Source: Rhizobium sp. NFR07
GTDB lineage: Bacteria; Pseudomonadota; Alphaproteobacteria; Rhizobiales; Rhizobiaceae
Assembly: GCF_900111905.1 (NCBI RefSeq)
Contig: NZ_FOKM01000006.1
Span: 310,001-374,000, forward strand
DNA length: 64,000 nt
Direction: 5' to 3'
In this document: in pieces, positions 35,556-43,923 of the stretch
Position numbering within the stretch: position 1 is the stretch's first letter
Layout: every line of letters begins with the position of its first letter
Made by a program: the position numbers and the translations under genes
The notes under the pieces: model-generated
The model's database searches: none
The model's input: only the letters and a program-made list of their open reading frames with translations
Told to the model about the DNA's origin: nothing

Positions 35556-36725
35556 TCAGACGATCAGCAGATCGCGGTCAATCGTGCCGAGGGCGCGATA
35601 TCCCGTCTCCGTGATGACGATCGTTTCGCTCACACCAACCGTGAAGCGGCCGTAGATGCGCAATGCCGGCGGCAGGTGGAAGGTCATGCCGGGCTGCAGC
35701 TCGGTCTTCACGCCTGCATTGAGGCTGAGAATGGCGCCCTCGCCCCAATCCGGCGCGAAGGAGATACCGACGCTGTAACCCAGGCGCTTCTTGAAGTTTT
35801 CCGTATAGCCCGCGCGATCGATCACCTTCTGGCAGGCGATATGGGGCACCTCGCAGGCAACGCCTGGGCGGATCGCATCAAGCGAAACCTGCAGCGCCTC
35901 CTGGCAGACCTTCATCATATCCGCGGCTTCCTTCGGTGGTTCGCCGATCCAGGCGGAACGCATAAGGGCGGCATGATATCGATCGTGGCACGCTGCCATT
36001 TCGAGAAATGCCGGATCGCCCGCTCCAATCGCGCGGCGGCGCCAGGTGCCATGCGGCACGCCGGTGCGCGGGCCGACCGACACGAGCGGCTCCATGCCGA
36101 GATACTCCGAACCGGCCGCAATCGCCGACCCCATCATGGCCGCGACGAGATCGTTCTCGGTCGCGCCGACGCGAACGGCGGCGAGACCGGCACGCATGCC
36201 TTCATCAACGTAGGATGCGGCACGTTCGAGCTTTTCCACCTCGAGCGGCGACTTGACGGCGCGGAACTTCTCGATGACGCCGGCGCCGTCACCGATCGTG
36301 CCAAGCCGCGCCTGCAGCGCTTCGTAGACGGCGATCGGCAGGAACCAGCCACGCTTGTCGATGGCAATGCGCTTGGATGCAAGCCCACGGTTCTCGATGA
36401 GCTTGACCAGCAGGCCGAGCGGATCTTCGCCGTCCTGATAAACGACCGCGTCGGAGATGAAGGTGTTTGCAATGAAATTGAAATATTCGAGCTGGCGGAT
36501 GAGAAACACCGGCTCACCGTCGGCCGGCAGGATCAGCGCCTGGAACGTGTAGTAACCCGGGGTCTGCTGACCAGTCAGGTAGAAGATGTTCTCCGGTCCG
36601 GTGACGATCAGAGCATCAAGACCTGCAGCAGCAAGCCCTTCGCGGGCGAGTGTCTGACGACGTGCGTATTCCTCCTTGGGGAATGCGGATTCCTGTCCCT
36701 GCACGATATCGCTGGGTATGTTCAT
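35556..36725 (-). CDS. M24 'pita-bread' hydrolase lacking metal ligands (ectoine-hydrolase/creatinase-like)
   Basis: A 389-residue protein with the creatinase N-domain (about 15-155; VTGPENIFYLTGQQTPGYYT) and the M24 catalytic fold (about 160-385). The usual metal Asp pair is replaced: the first lies where LEMAACHDRYH has Glu, the second where YHAALMRSAW has Ala. GYSVGISFAPDWGEG and MTFHLPPALRIYG resemble ectoine hydrolase (DoeA/EutD), a metal-free C-N hydrolase of this fold. Thus a ring or amidine C-N bond is a better guess than X-Pro peptide cleavage. The usual ectoine partners are absent. The ATG overlaps the downstream enolase-family region of the operon only by ATGA at the other end. Confidence 0.75.
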   Translation of the reverse strand: MNIPSDIVQGQESAFPKEEYARRQTLAREGLAAAGLDALIVTGPENIFYLTGQQTPGYYTFQALILPADGEPVFLIRQLEYFNFIANTFISDAVVYQDGEDPLGLLVKLIENRGLASKRIAIDKRGWFLPIAVYEALQARLGTIGDGAGVIEKFRAVKSPLEVEKLERAASYVDEGMRAGLAAVRVGATENDLVAAMMGSAIAAGSEYLGMEPLVSVGPRTGVPHGTWRRRAIGAGDPAFLEMAACHDRYHAALMRSAWIGEPPKEAADMMKVCQEALQVSLDAIRPGVACEVPHIACQKVIDRAGYTENFKKRLGYSVGISFAPDWGEGAILSLNAGVKTELQPGMTFHLPPALRIYGRFTVGVSETIVITETGYRALGTIDRDLLIV

Positions 36726-37819
36726 GCTTCAAGCTCCTTGACGAGATGCGTCTTCGACGCATCAAATTCCAGACCCAGCCCTGTTGTGGCAGGCCCCTCA
36801 ACATGACCGTCGCGATAGGCAAGCCCTGCCGCGGCATCGTTCTCAAGGCCATCGGCACCGTAAAGCTCGGCGAACCGTGGTTGGGTTGCGCAGCTCAGGT
36901 GAAGCGCCGCAGCCGTCGCCACCGCGCCCTCGTTCATCTGGCCGATCATGAACGGGATATCGGCAGCAGCCAGCCGCGTGGCCGCTGAAAGGCTTGCCGC
37001 GAGACCACCGAGTTTTACCAGCTTTAGATGCGCCCATAGACGCCCTCCGGCAGCCACAATCGCGTCTATGTCGGACGATCCGGCAACGCTTTCATCGAGC
37101 ATAAGCGGCAAGGAGCTCTTCTCGGACAGCCGGTTCAGCATATCCCAATCGCCTGGGGCGACCGGCTGTTCGACATAGGCGAGGCCAAAACGCGCCAGCG
37201 TCTGCAGGTTTTGGGTGGCTTGGGCCCCGTCCCAGGAGCCGTTGGCATCGATTGCGAGCTTGACGGCATCGCCGAACCGCTGGCGCAGGGCCGCAAGGCG
37301 CGCAACGTCCTCTGCAAAGTCTCCGCCACCGACCCGTACTTTCAGATCGCGGAAACCGCGGTTCACATAGGTCTCGGCCTGGGCCAGGAGACGTTCGGTC
37401 GAGGAAATGAACAGGGTCTGGTTGGTCGCATAACGCAGCGGCGAGCCAGCCTTGCCACCCAGCAACTCCAGAACCGTGATGCCCTTTTCCCGAGCGATCA
37501 GGTCGTGGAGTGCGATATCGACCAGCATCCGCACGGGCGCGATCACACCCGCCATCCCGGCCAATTCGGCCTGTATCGCCGCAGGCTCCATCGACCAGTT
37601 CAGTCCATCGATCACGGAAAGGGCCTGCCCAAGGCATGTCTCCGGGCTGATACCGTTGAGATAAGCGATGTTGATGCGCACCTCGCCGATACCGGCATGA
37701 GGACCGCGCTCGAGCTTCAGATAAAGCGTGTCGAGACCACCTATCGGCCCCGACGAAGCAGTATGGAGAAGGAGCCCGCCGCCATACTGCAGCATGGCTC
37801 TGTGAAGGGAGACTTTCAT
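36722..37819 (-). CDS. Enolase-superfamily (mandelate racemase/muconate lactonising-like) enzyme
   Basis: A 365-residue protein with capping domain (1-115) and TIM barrel. Metal ligands are Asp191 (AIDANGSW), Glu217 (YVEQPV) and Asp242 (LMLDESVAG); the second base is a Lys in LKLVKLGG (266 or 269). The first base motif, normally Lys-x-Lys, reads Lys160-Val-Arg162. Members racemise, epimerise or dehydrate carboxylates through an enolate. Start ATG 37819 overlaps the stop of the M20 gene (ATGA); a longer frame to 37870 lies in that gene. Its stop codon lies in the overlap with the M24 gene start. A racemase step would fit the D-amino-acid transaminase at the end of the operon. Confidence 0.83.
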   Translation of the reverse strand: MKVSLHRAMLQYGGGLLLHTASSGPIGGLDTLYLKLERGPHAGIGEVRINIAYLNGISPETCLGQALSVIDGLNWSMEPAAIQAELAGMAGVIAPVRMLVDIALHDLIAREKGITVLELLGGKAGSPLRYATNQTLFISSTERLLAQAETYVNRGFRDLKVRVGGGDFAEDVARLAALRQRFGDAVKLAIDANGSWDGAQATQNLQTLARFGLAYVEQPVAPGDWDMLNRLSEKSSLPLMLDESVAGSSDIDAIVAAGGRLWAHLKLVKLGGLAASLSAATRLAAADIPFMIGQMNEGAVATAAALHLSCATQPRFAELYGADGLENDAAAGLAYRDGHVEGPATTGLGLEFDASKTHLVKELEA

Positions 37820-38979
37820 TGGCCCGGCCGCAGCATCTTTCTGGTAACGTCGCGGTAGATGACGCTGCATGTGACGAATTCGTCGATCGGCACGAACTCG
37901 TCCGGTTTGTGGGCCACCGAAAGGCTTCCGGGACCGATTACGGTTCCCTGCGCGCCGAGCGAGCGGAAATGCACGAGGTCACAGCCGCCCTGGAATCCGA
38001 AGGGCCCGGGATCCGGTGTGCCGTTGTCCCTGCAGGCTTCCAAGCTTGCGAGCACGATGGGGTGGTCGCTGGCCGTTTCCGTGGCGCTGCCGGTGGTCGC
38101 CTTGTAGTCGATGATCTCAGCCTTGACGCCATGACGGTCATGGGCGTCTTTCAGGAGCGCGGCAAACTCCAGCTTGACCGCATCCTCGCTCTCGCCGGGC
38201 ACCATGCGGCGGTCCAGCAGCAGGTCGCAGGAGCCGGGAAGCACATTGTCTGCATGTCCGCCGGCAATGCGGGTCACGGTCAGGCTTGCCTCGCCAACCA
38301 GCGGATGGGTGCGCTTGCGCACCACCTCGTTGTGATAGGCCTCGATCATCGTCAACAACTGGCCGGCGCGGTAGATGGCATTATCACCCAGATGCGGCGT
38401 ACCCGAATGCGCCACGACGCCATACACGCGCACGACGGGACGCAGGCTGCCCTTGTGAGCGGAATAGGTGGTGTTGGAGGTCGGTTCGCCAACCACTGCG
38501 AAATCGATCTTCGGCCGGCTGGCCGCGTAGAACTTGGCACCTTCGCTTGCAATTTCCTCATCGCCGACGAAGACGCCGAGAAGCGTGCCCGACCAGGAGC
38601 TGCGGTCGGCGGCCAGCATCCGCATCGCCTCGATCATTGCAATCAATGGCCCCTTGCAGTCACAGGCGCCGCGACCGAAGAGCTTGCCGTCCGCCTCGCG
38701 TACCGTGAAGGCGTCGGAAGTCCAGCCTTCGCCGGCCGGAACCGTGTCCATGTGGGTGTTGAAGGCGAAGACCGGGCCCGGCCCATTTTCCAGCCGAGCC
38801 TCGACATTAAAACGGCCCGGCTTGTACTCGGTGAGCGAGACAGAAAAGCCTTCATCCTTGAGCAGGCGCTCAACATAGACCGCGACTTCGGCTTCACCGC
38901 CCGGCGGGTTTTCGCTGCGGATCGCGATGATTTCTGCAAGCTCGCGCTTCATGCGCGCAATGTCAGGCTTATTGGTCAT
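37816..38979 (-). CDS. M20 deacylase, acetylornithine deacetylase (ArgE)-like
   Basis: A 387-residue M20A metallo-hydrolase. Zinc ligands and base are in FAFNTHMDTVP (His, Asp), GRGACDCKGPLIAMI (Asp), FVGDEEIASEGAKF (Glu-Glu), VVGEPTS (Glu/Asp-type ligand) and the late GPGSLSVAHKPDEFV (His). The dimerisation or lid domain begins at about residue 180 (AHKGSLRPVVRVYGVVAHSG). It removes an N-acyl group from an amino acid. In this operon, not next to arginine genes, it is likely a catabolic deacylase for the transported compound. Confidence 0.88.
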   Translation of the reverse strand: MTNKPDIARMKRELAEIIAIRSENPPGGEAEVAVYVERLLKDEGFSVSLTEYKPGRFNVEARLENGPGPVFAFNTHMDTVPAGEGWTSDAFTVREADGKLFGRGACDCKGPLIAMIEAMRMLAADRSSWSGTLLGVFVGDEEIASEGAKFYAASRPKIDFAVVGEPTSNTTYSAHKGSLRPVVRVYGVVAHSGTPHLGDNAIYRAGQLLTMIEAYHNEVVRKRTHPLVGEASLTVTRIAGGHADNVLPGSCDLLLDRRMVPGESEDAVKLEFAALLKDAHDRHGVKAEIIDYKATTGSATETASDHPIVLASLEACRDNGTPDPGPFGFQGGCDLVHFRSLGAQGTVIGPGSLSVAHKPDEFVPIDEFVTCSVIYRDVTRKMLRPGQ

Positions 38980-38992
38980 GATTGCATTTCAC

Positions 38993-39757
38993 CTAGTGCA
39001 GGATCTGGTCGAGGAAGCGCGTTGCCCGTTCGTTGACAGTACCGCCGAAGAAGGAGTCGCGCGGAGCGTTCTCGATCACCTCGCCGTCCTCCATGAAGAC
39101 GATCTGGTCCGCCGCGCGCTTGGCAAAGCCCATTTCGTGTGTCACGACGATGCTGGTCATGCCTTCGCTGCTGAGCTCGGCCATGACGTCCAGCACTTCG
39201 CGGATCATTTCGGGGTCAAGGGCCGAGGTCGGCTCGTCGTAAAGCATCAGCTTCGGTTTCATCGCGAGCGCCCGGGCGATCGCGATACGTTGCTGCTGGC
39301 CGCCCGACAGTTCGTCGGGGAAGAAATCGGCACGCTCCGGAATGCGGACCTTTTTCAGCAGGTCCATCGCGACGTCATGGGCATCGCTGCGGCTCATGCC
39401 CAGCACCTTCATCGGTGCGAGCATGATGTTCTCAATGGCGGTCAGATGCTGGAAAAGCTCAAAATTCTGGAAGACCATGCCAATCTCACGGCGGACCTCC
39501 GGTGCGCGGCGCAGTTCCCGGGCGATGTCGTTTCCTTCGAAGAAAATATTGCCGTCATCTGCGGGCTCCAGGAGATTGATGCATCGCAGCAGAGTCGACT
39601 TGCCGGACCCGGAGGGACCGATGATGACCATCGTCTCGCGGCTGCGGACATTCAGGCTGCAGGATTTGAGGATCTTCAGGTCGCCGAAGCTCTTATTGAT
39701 CCCCATGATCTCGAGCAAGGGCATATGTTCGCGGTTCTTCATGGATATGTCCTTCAT
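38993..39757 (-). CDS. Amino-acid-type ABC transporter ATP-binding protein
   Basis: A 254-residue GlnQ/HisP-type ATPase. Walker A GPSGSGKST, Q-loop FQNFELFQHLTAIENI, signature LSGGQQQRI, Walker B LMLYDEPTSALDPE and switch VTHEMGFAKRAAD are all intact. The start is taken at ATG 39757, which overlaps the permease stop (ATGA); the internal ATG at 39742 is an alternative. It serves the single permease at 39754 and binding protein at 40516. Confidence 0.93.
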   Translation of the reverse strand: MKDISMKNREHMPLLEIMGINKSFGDLKILKSCSLNVRSRETMVIIGPSGSGKSTLLRCINLLEPADDGNIFFEGNDIARELRRAPEVRREIGMVFQNFELFQHLTAIENIMLAPMKVLGMSRSDAHDVAMDLLKKVRIPERADFFPDELSGGQQQRIAIARALAMKPKLMLYDEPTSALDPEMIREVLDVMAELSSEGMTSIVVTHEMGFAKRAADQIVFMEDGEVIENAPRDSFFGGTVNERATRFLDQILH

Positions 39758-40482
39758 CGCGGTTCTGTCTTCGCGGTCAGCGCGGTCAACCGCGTCATCA
39801 GCGAAACAGGGCGACGCTTCTCACGCGGCCGCTTGCGGTCGAGTGCCCTTTCGAGGAGATATTGGAGGCTCATGAAAATCGTGGTGAGCGCCAGGTAGTA
39901 GATACCCGCGGCCGTGAGCGCCTCGAAATACTTGAAATTGGCGCTGGCGGTCTGGTTGGCGACGAGAAGCAGCTCCTCCACGGCCACCACGGATACAAGG
40001 GCACTGGTCTTGAGCATGCCGATCATCTGATTGCCTGTCGGCGGCAAAACGATGCGGGCAGCCTGCGGGATGACAATGTAACGCATCACCGAAAAGCGGG
40101 TCATGCCAAGCGCGAGGCCCGCCGTTCGCTGGCCCTTCTTCACAGCCTGAAGGCCCGAGCGGATGATTTCCGCCATGTAAGCCCCTTCATTGAGGGAGAG
40201 CGCGATGACCGCGCTGGCAAAGGCCGACAACATGACGCCGAAGGTCGGCAGCACGTTGTAGATGAAGATAATCTGGAACAGTACGGGCGTACCCCGGAAC
40301 AGCCACAGATAGACAAGCGTCAGCATCTGGAGCGGCTTGATGCGAGACTCCTGGAGCAGCGCCACCACCAGACCAGCGATCATTCCGAAGAAAAGCGAAG
40401 TCACCGTGATGAGCAGCGTCAGCAGCGCGCCGTCGAAGAAAGCGGGTGAGAAGACATAGTCGAAGACCAGATCAAGTGACAT
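39754..40482 (-). CDS. Amino-acid-type ABC transporter permease
   Basis: A 242-residue HisM/GlnP-type permease with about five membrane helices. Signature YLWLFRGTPVLFQIIFIY, EAA loop QRTAGLALGMTRFSVMRYIV and a basic, cytoplasmic C-terminus rich in Arg/Lys. Only one permease gene is present, so a homodimer is expected, in contrast to the two-permease system at 27241-28601. Confidence 0.92.
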   Translation of the reverse strand: MSLDLVFDYVFSPAFFDGALLTLLITVTSLFFGMIAGLVVALLQESRIKPLQMLTLVYLWLFRGTPVLFQIIFIYNVLPTFGVMLSAFASAVIALSLNEGAYMAEIIRSGLQAVKKGQRTAGLALGMTRFSVMRYIVIPQAARIVLPPTGNQMIGMLKTSALVSVVAVEELLLVANQTASANFKYFEALTAAGIYYLALTTIFMSLQYLLERALDRKRPREKRRPVSLMTRLTALTAKTEPR

Positions 40483-40515
40483 CCCGCTCTCCTTTTCTCT
40501 TTATTGTCGGACAGG

Positions 40516-41325
40516 TCAGTTGAAGATCGCCACAGAGGCCGGCAGCTTCCACTTTTCGATCAGCGCCTTGTAGGTGCCGTCGCTGGCCAGCTCAGAAAGA
40601 GCATCCTTGATCGATTTCTGCAGAGCAGCATCACCCTTGCGGGTCGCCATGCCGATGCTTGTGTTCGATTCGAATTCTTCGCCCACGGTTTCATAGACGC
40701 CCGGAACCGCATCCTGCAGAACAACCGCACCCGGAGTGGAATCAAAAGTTGCATCGGCGCGGCCCTGGCGCAGAGTCAGCGCCGAGTCCTGCGCGGTCGG
40801 GAAGGTCAGAACCTTCACGCCATCGAGCCCCTTGGCCTTGCAGCGCTCATCGTCGGCGCGCGCCTGGCTCTCCTGAATTCCGCCAAGCGTCACGGCGATC
40901 GTCTTGCCACACAGGCTGTCATCGCGGCCCATGATCTTCTTCGGATTGCCCGCCTGTACGATCACCATGTTGCCGATCTTCAAATAAGGAATGAAGTCGA
41001 CCTGCTCGGAACGAGCCGGATTGATGTACATGGCCGAATTGATGAGATCGATGCGGCCTCCGATCAGCGCGGGAATAAGGCCCTTGAACTCCATGTTCAT
41101 GGGCTTCGTCTGCGCACTCAGCTTTTTCGAAAGAGCCGCAATGAGGTCGATATCGAAACCGGTGAGCTGACCGTCCTTCTGAAATTCGAACGGAGCAAAC
41201 GTCGCTGCGACACCGTAGGTCAGCGCTCCCTTCTCCACCAACCCACTGCCGGGAAGCTCGGCGGCGGATGCCGACGCAGCCATGCTGAGCGGTACCATGA
41301 AGGCGGCAACAATGTTCTTGAGCAT
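40516..41325 (-). CDS. Amino-acid-type ABC transporter substrate-binding protein
   Basis: A 269-residue SBP_bac_3 protein. Signal peptide to ASAAE at about residue 22. Then TYGVAATFAPFEFQKDGQLTGFDIDLIAAL, which is the ligand-binding start of the family (its core is FEFQKDGQLTGFDIDL), and GGRIDLINSAMYINPARSEQVDF. Two Cys (in LCGKTIAV and ERCKAKG) may form a disulfide. It is the first gene of the ten-gene operon, 280 bases from the divergent GntR gene, so it should be the most strongly expressed and defines the imported substrate, which remains unknown. Confidence 0.92.
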   Translation of the reverse strand: MLKNIVAAFMVPLSMAASASAAELPGSGLVEKGALTYGVAATFAPFEFQKDGQLTGFDIDLIAALSKKLSAQTKPMNMEFKGLIPALIGGRIDLINSAMYINPARSEQVDFIPYLKIGNMVIVQAGNPKKIMGRDDSLCGKTIAVTLGGIQESQARADDERCKAKGLDGVKVLTFPTAQDSALTLRQGRADATFDSTPGAVVLQDAVPGVYETVGEEFESNTSIGMATRKGDAALQKSIKDALSELASDGTYKALIEKWKLPASVAIFN

Positions 41326-41604
41326 GCGAGTTCCCTTATTTTAAGCCAACATTGCATTTTCTGAACCAGAGAATACAATCTTAAAAATTTGGGAGTCAAG
41401 CAATAAACTCAAATATTATGCATATCTTTAATGTGTCTATTTTTTAATCGAAATAGGAAATTTCCCTATATTTTTTGGGCACAATCCCAATCCGCTTACG
41501 TACATGAATTACAATTCGTACCACGCAGGTCATTCAGATGTAGATTTTCCGAAGCGGATAGCTTTTAGATAGGCGCAGTAAATTTAGCGGCATAATTGTA
41601 CAAC
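41326..41604. promoter_or_regulatory. AT-rich divergent promoter/operator region
   Basis: This 279-base gap between the binding-protein gene and the GntR gene is very AT-rich against its surroundings. It has several inverted repeats: GGAAATTTCC at 41456-41465, TTGGG-N6-CCCAA at 41475-41490, GAATT-AC-AATTC at 41506-41517 flanked by GTAC on both sides, and TTGTACAA at 41596-41603 just before the regulator's start. One or more are probably operators of the regulator at 41605. Confidence 0.6.
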
Positions 41605-42543
41605 ATGGCTGACAACGATACAAAACCCGCACCTGTGGTAACGACGAATGCCCAGCAGGGAAGGCACCGCCTTGCCAACCAGATCCTCGACCTCATTCGC
41701 CACGCGAAATTCGAGATCGGGCATCATCTGCGTGAACAACAGCTCGGCGACATGCTCGGGGTGTCACGGACACCGGTCAGGGCGGCACTCAACCTGTTGG
41801 CGGAGCGCGGCATTGTCGAGACGCGAAAGAACCAGGGCTTTTTCTTAAAAGCACAGCAGGGCATGCTCCATCGCACCGAGGTGGAGGTACCGACTACCGC
41901 CGACCAGGATTTGTACGCACGGATCGTCGAAGACAGGCTCTCTGGAATTCTCGGCGACAGCATCACCCAGGTGGAGATCACCCGACGCTATAAGGTCGAC
42001 AGGACGCTTCTGCAGCGGACATTGACGCATCTGGTCAATGATGGCCTGCTTTCCCGCAATAGTGGCCGTGGCTGGACATTCCGCCCGACCCTCGATTCCC
42101 AAGTGGCTCTGCGCGACAGCTATGATTACCGAAGCACATTGGAACCCGCAGGGCTGCTTCTGGGGAGCTTTCAGTTCGACAGAAGCCTGCTCGAACGTTC
42201 GCGTCTGGAGCACCTGTACCTTGAAGGACATCCGGATATATCGAGCGTCGATCCTCGTCAGCTGTTTGAGACGGACGCTCAGTTTCATGAAATGATCGCC
42301 GCATTCAGCGGCAACATCTTTTTCCTTCAAGCTATCCAGCAGCAGAACAGACTGCGCCGGCTTCTCGAATTCGGCGGATATTCAAACCGACGCCGCGTTC
42401 GGGACTGGTGTCGAGAACATCTCGACATCATCGATGCCATATTCGAGGGAAATCGCGTACGTGCCTCCGAGCTTATGATCGACCATCTGGGAGCCGCCCG
42501 CGCATCGGCAAGGCACTATCCGAAAGCCCCACCGAGAAGCTGA
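41605..42543 (+). CDS. GntR-family regulator with two winged-helix domains (second copy)
   Basis: A 312-residue regulator with a polar 20-residue N-terminal tail. Residues about 23-83 are a GntR winged helix (LREQQLGDMLGVSRTPVRAA). Residues about 102-162 form a second winged helix (VEITRRYKVDRTLLQRTLTH, wing RNSGRGWTFRP). Residues about 172-305 form an FCD-type helical domain (CREHLDIIDAIFEGNR). It is built like the regulator at 15590. The ATG at 41605 is chosen over a TTG nine bases upstream, which falls inside the TTGTACAA palindrome. Divergent from the ten-gene operon, it should control it and perhaps itself. Confidence 0.85.
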   Translation: MADNDTKPAPVVTTNAQQGRHRLANQILDLIRHAKFEIGHHLREQQLGDMLGVSRTPVRAALNLLAERGIVETRKNQGFFLKAQQGMLHRTEVEVPTTADQDLYARIVEDRLSGILGDSITQVEITRRYKVDRTLLQRTLTHLVNDGLLSRNSGRGWTFRPTLDSQVALRDSYDYRSTLEPAGLLLGSFQFDRSLLERSRLEHLYLEGHPDISSVDPRQLFETDAQFHEMIAAFSGNIFFLQAIQQQNRLRRLLEFGGYSNRRRVRDWCREHLDIIDAIFEGNRVRASELMIDHLGAARASARHYPKAPPRS

Positions 42544-42892
42544 GACCCGCAGCGAGCTACCTCGCACCACTTTCGAATACTCAAGACTTTGACGACGTCC
42601 GACGCGGGCCTGCCCTCCATAGAGCGCGCGGCGATATCCGATGCCACAGCAGTCAGAGAACTCCGCCCTTCCCCGGCGCCAATCGGCATCATGGGAACGG
42701 CGAGAGGCAGAAGAACACTATCCGCATCGCGATGCTGAGCCAGACCATACGGATCAGGCCGGCGGTGGCGCTCATCATCAGAACACGGCCCTTCCCGTCC
42801 CTTTTCCTCAGGCCCGACGCCGACATTGCGACGATCCAGAAATATATTCCTTGCCGATAATTTCGATTGGAGGCAGTAACCGGGGTGAAACT
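42544..42892. other. Intergenic region between GntR and LysR genes
   Basis: About 350 bases with no gene I can support. On the minus strand 42689-42826 is a 45-codon frame whose second half looks like one membrane helix (LIRMVWLSIAMRIVFF); it has no clear ribosome site and may be a remnant or chance. The right end carries the LysR promoter. Confidence 0.5.
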
Positions 42893-42907
42893 ATAAGGAT
42901 ACCTAAT
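42893..42907. promoter_or_regulatory. LysR-type box before the LysR gene
   Basis: ATAAGGATACCTAAT is a near-palindrome with the T-N11-A layout of LysR-regulator sites and ends two bases before the LysR start codon. Its position would block initiation, consistent with negative autoregulation. A sister site lies at 43829-43843. Confidence 0.6.
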
Positions 42908-42909
42908 GA

Positions 42910-43803
42910 ATGGCGCAGGAGAACTTCAACGACCTTGTGGCCTTCATCACGGTTGCACGCGAGGAGAGCTTTACTCGCGCCGCCGTGAAACTTGGCGTTT
43001 CGCAATCGGCACTCAGCCAGACGGTGCGCGGGCTTGAAGAACGACTGGGCCTGAGATTGCTGACAAGGACGACGAGGCGCGTCTCGCCGACGGCGGCGGG
43101 CGAGCGCCTTCTGCAGACGGCCGGACCGAGGTTCGATGAGATCCAGTCCGAGCTTTCAGCTCTCAGCGAAATGCGCGACAAGCCGGCCGGGACCATAAGG
43201 ATCACAACCGGGGAACATGCGGCAATCTCGGTCCTTGCTCCGGCGCTCGAGAAATTCATTCCGGAAAACCCCGACGTCAAGGTGGAAATCACGGTCGACT
43301 ACGGCCTTACCGACATCGTGGCGGATCGATATGACGCGGGTGTCCGCCTGGGTGAGCAAGTCGCCAAGGACATGATCGCAATCAAGATTGGCCCGGAAAT
43401 GCGCATGGCCGTGGTCGGATCTCCAGCATACTTCCGCATGCATCCCTGGCCGGAAATCCCTCAGGATCTCACTTCGCACAACTGCATCCAGATTAGGATG
43501 CCGACCTATGGCAACATCCTCGCATGGGAGTTCGAGAAAGACGGCCATGAACTGAAGGTCAGGGCCGAGGGCCAACTGGTCTTCAACAATATAGCGATGA
43601 GGCTTGATGCCGTCAGAAGGGGGTTGAGCCTCGCATATATGCCTGAGGATCAAGTCGCGGATCAGATCGCTCGCGGCGAGTTGGTGCGGGTTCTGGAAGA
43701 TTGGTGCGCGCCATTTCCCGGCTATCACCTTTACTATCCCGATCGCCGCTATGCCTCGCCGGCCTTCGCCCTCGTCGTCGAGGCCCTGAGATATCGCGGA
43801 TAA
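42910..43803 (+). CDS. LysR-family transcriptional regulator
   Basis: A 297-residue regulator. The N-terminal winged helix (about 5-65) reads FITVAREESFTRAAVKLGVSQSALSQTV, a canonical LysR HTH. The effector domain (about 90-295) has two periplasmic-binding-protein-like lobes with ITVDYGLTDIVADRYDAGVR and LEDWCAPFPGYHLYYPDRR, the latter form common in the PA0477/CrgA-like group that controls hydrolase and oxidoreductase genes. ATG 42910 follows its probable operator. The hydrolase gene downstream has the same box in front, so the two form a regulatory pair on one strand. Confidence 0.93.
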   Translation: MAQENFNDLVAFITVAREESFTRAAVKLGVSQSALSQTVRGLEERLGLRLLTRTTRRVSPTAAGERLLQTAGPRFDEIQSELSALSEMRDKPAGTIRITTGEHAAISVLAPALEKFIPENPDVKVEITVDYGLTDIVADRYDAGVRLGEQVAKDMIAIKIGPEMRMAVVGSPAYFRMHPWPEIPQDLTSHNCIQIRMPTYGNILAWEFEKDGHELKVRAEGQLVFNNIAMRLDAVRRGLSLAYMPEDQVADQIARGELVRVLEDWCAPFPGYHLYYPDRRYASPAFALVVEALRYRG

Positions 43804-43828
43804 CGGCGCAATAAACAGAACGTGATTA

Positions 43829-43843
43829 ATAAGGCAGCCTAAT
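43829..43843. promoter_or_regulatory. LysR-type box before the esterase-like gene
   Basis: ATAAGGCAGCCTAAT, identical to the box at 42893 except in the three-base centre. It is 80 bases before the hydrolase start. A degenerate half copy, ATAGGCATCTAAT, follows at 43858-43870, giving the two-site layout (recognition plus activation site) common for LysR-activated promoters. Confidence 0.6.
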
Positions 43844-43923
43844 ATCCTCAATCAGGAATAGGCATCTAATCACCGGAATGCTGGTCGCGTAGCCTTCTTC
43901 CAACTTCATGTTGTGAGATCGCC

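Noticed and set aside
35556-36725. Annotation as Xaa-Pro aminopeptidase
   Set aside because: The metal-binding Asp residues are replaced, so ordinary aminopeptidase P activity is unlikely.
42689-42826. 45-codon minus-strand frame with one possible membrane helix
   Set aside because: No ribosome site and no neighbouring toxin/antitoxin or leader logic; could be chance or a remnant.
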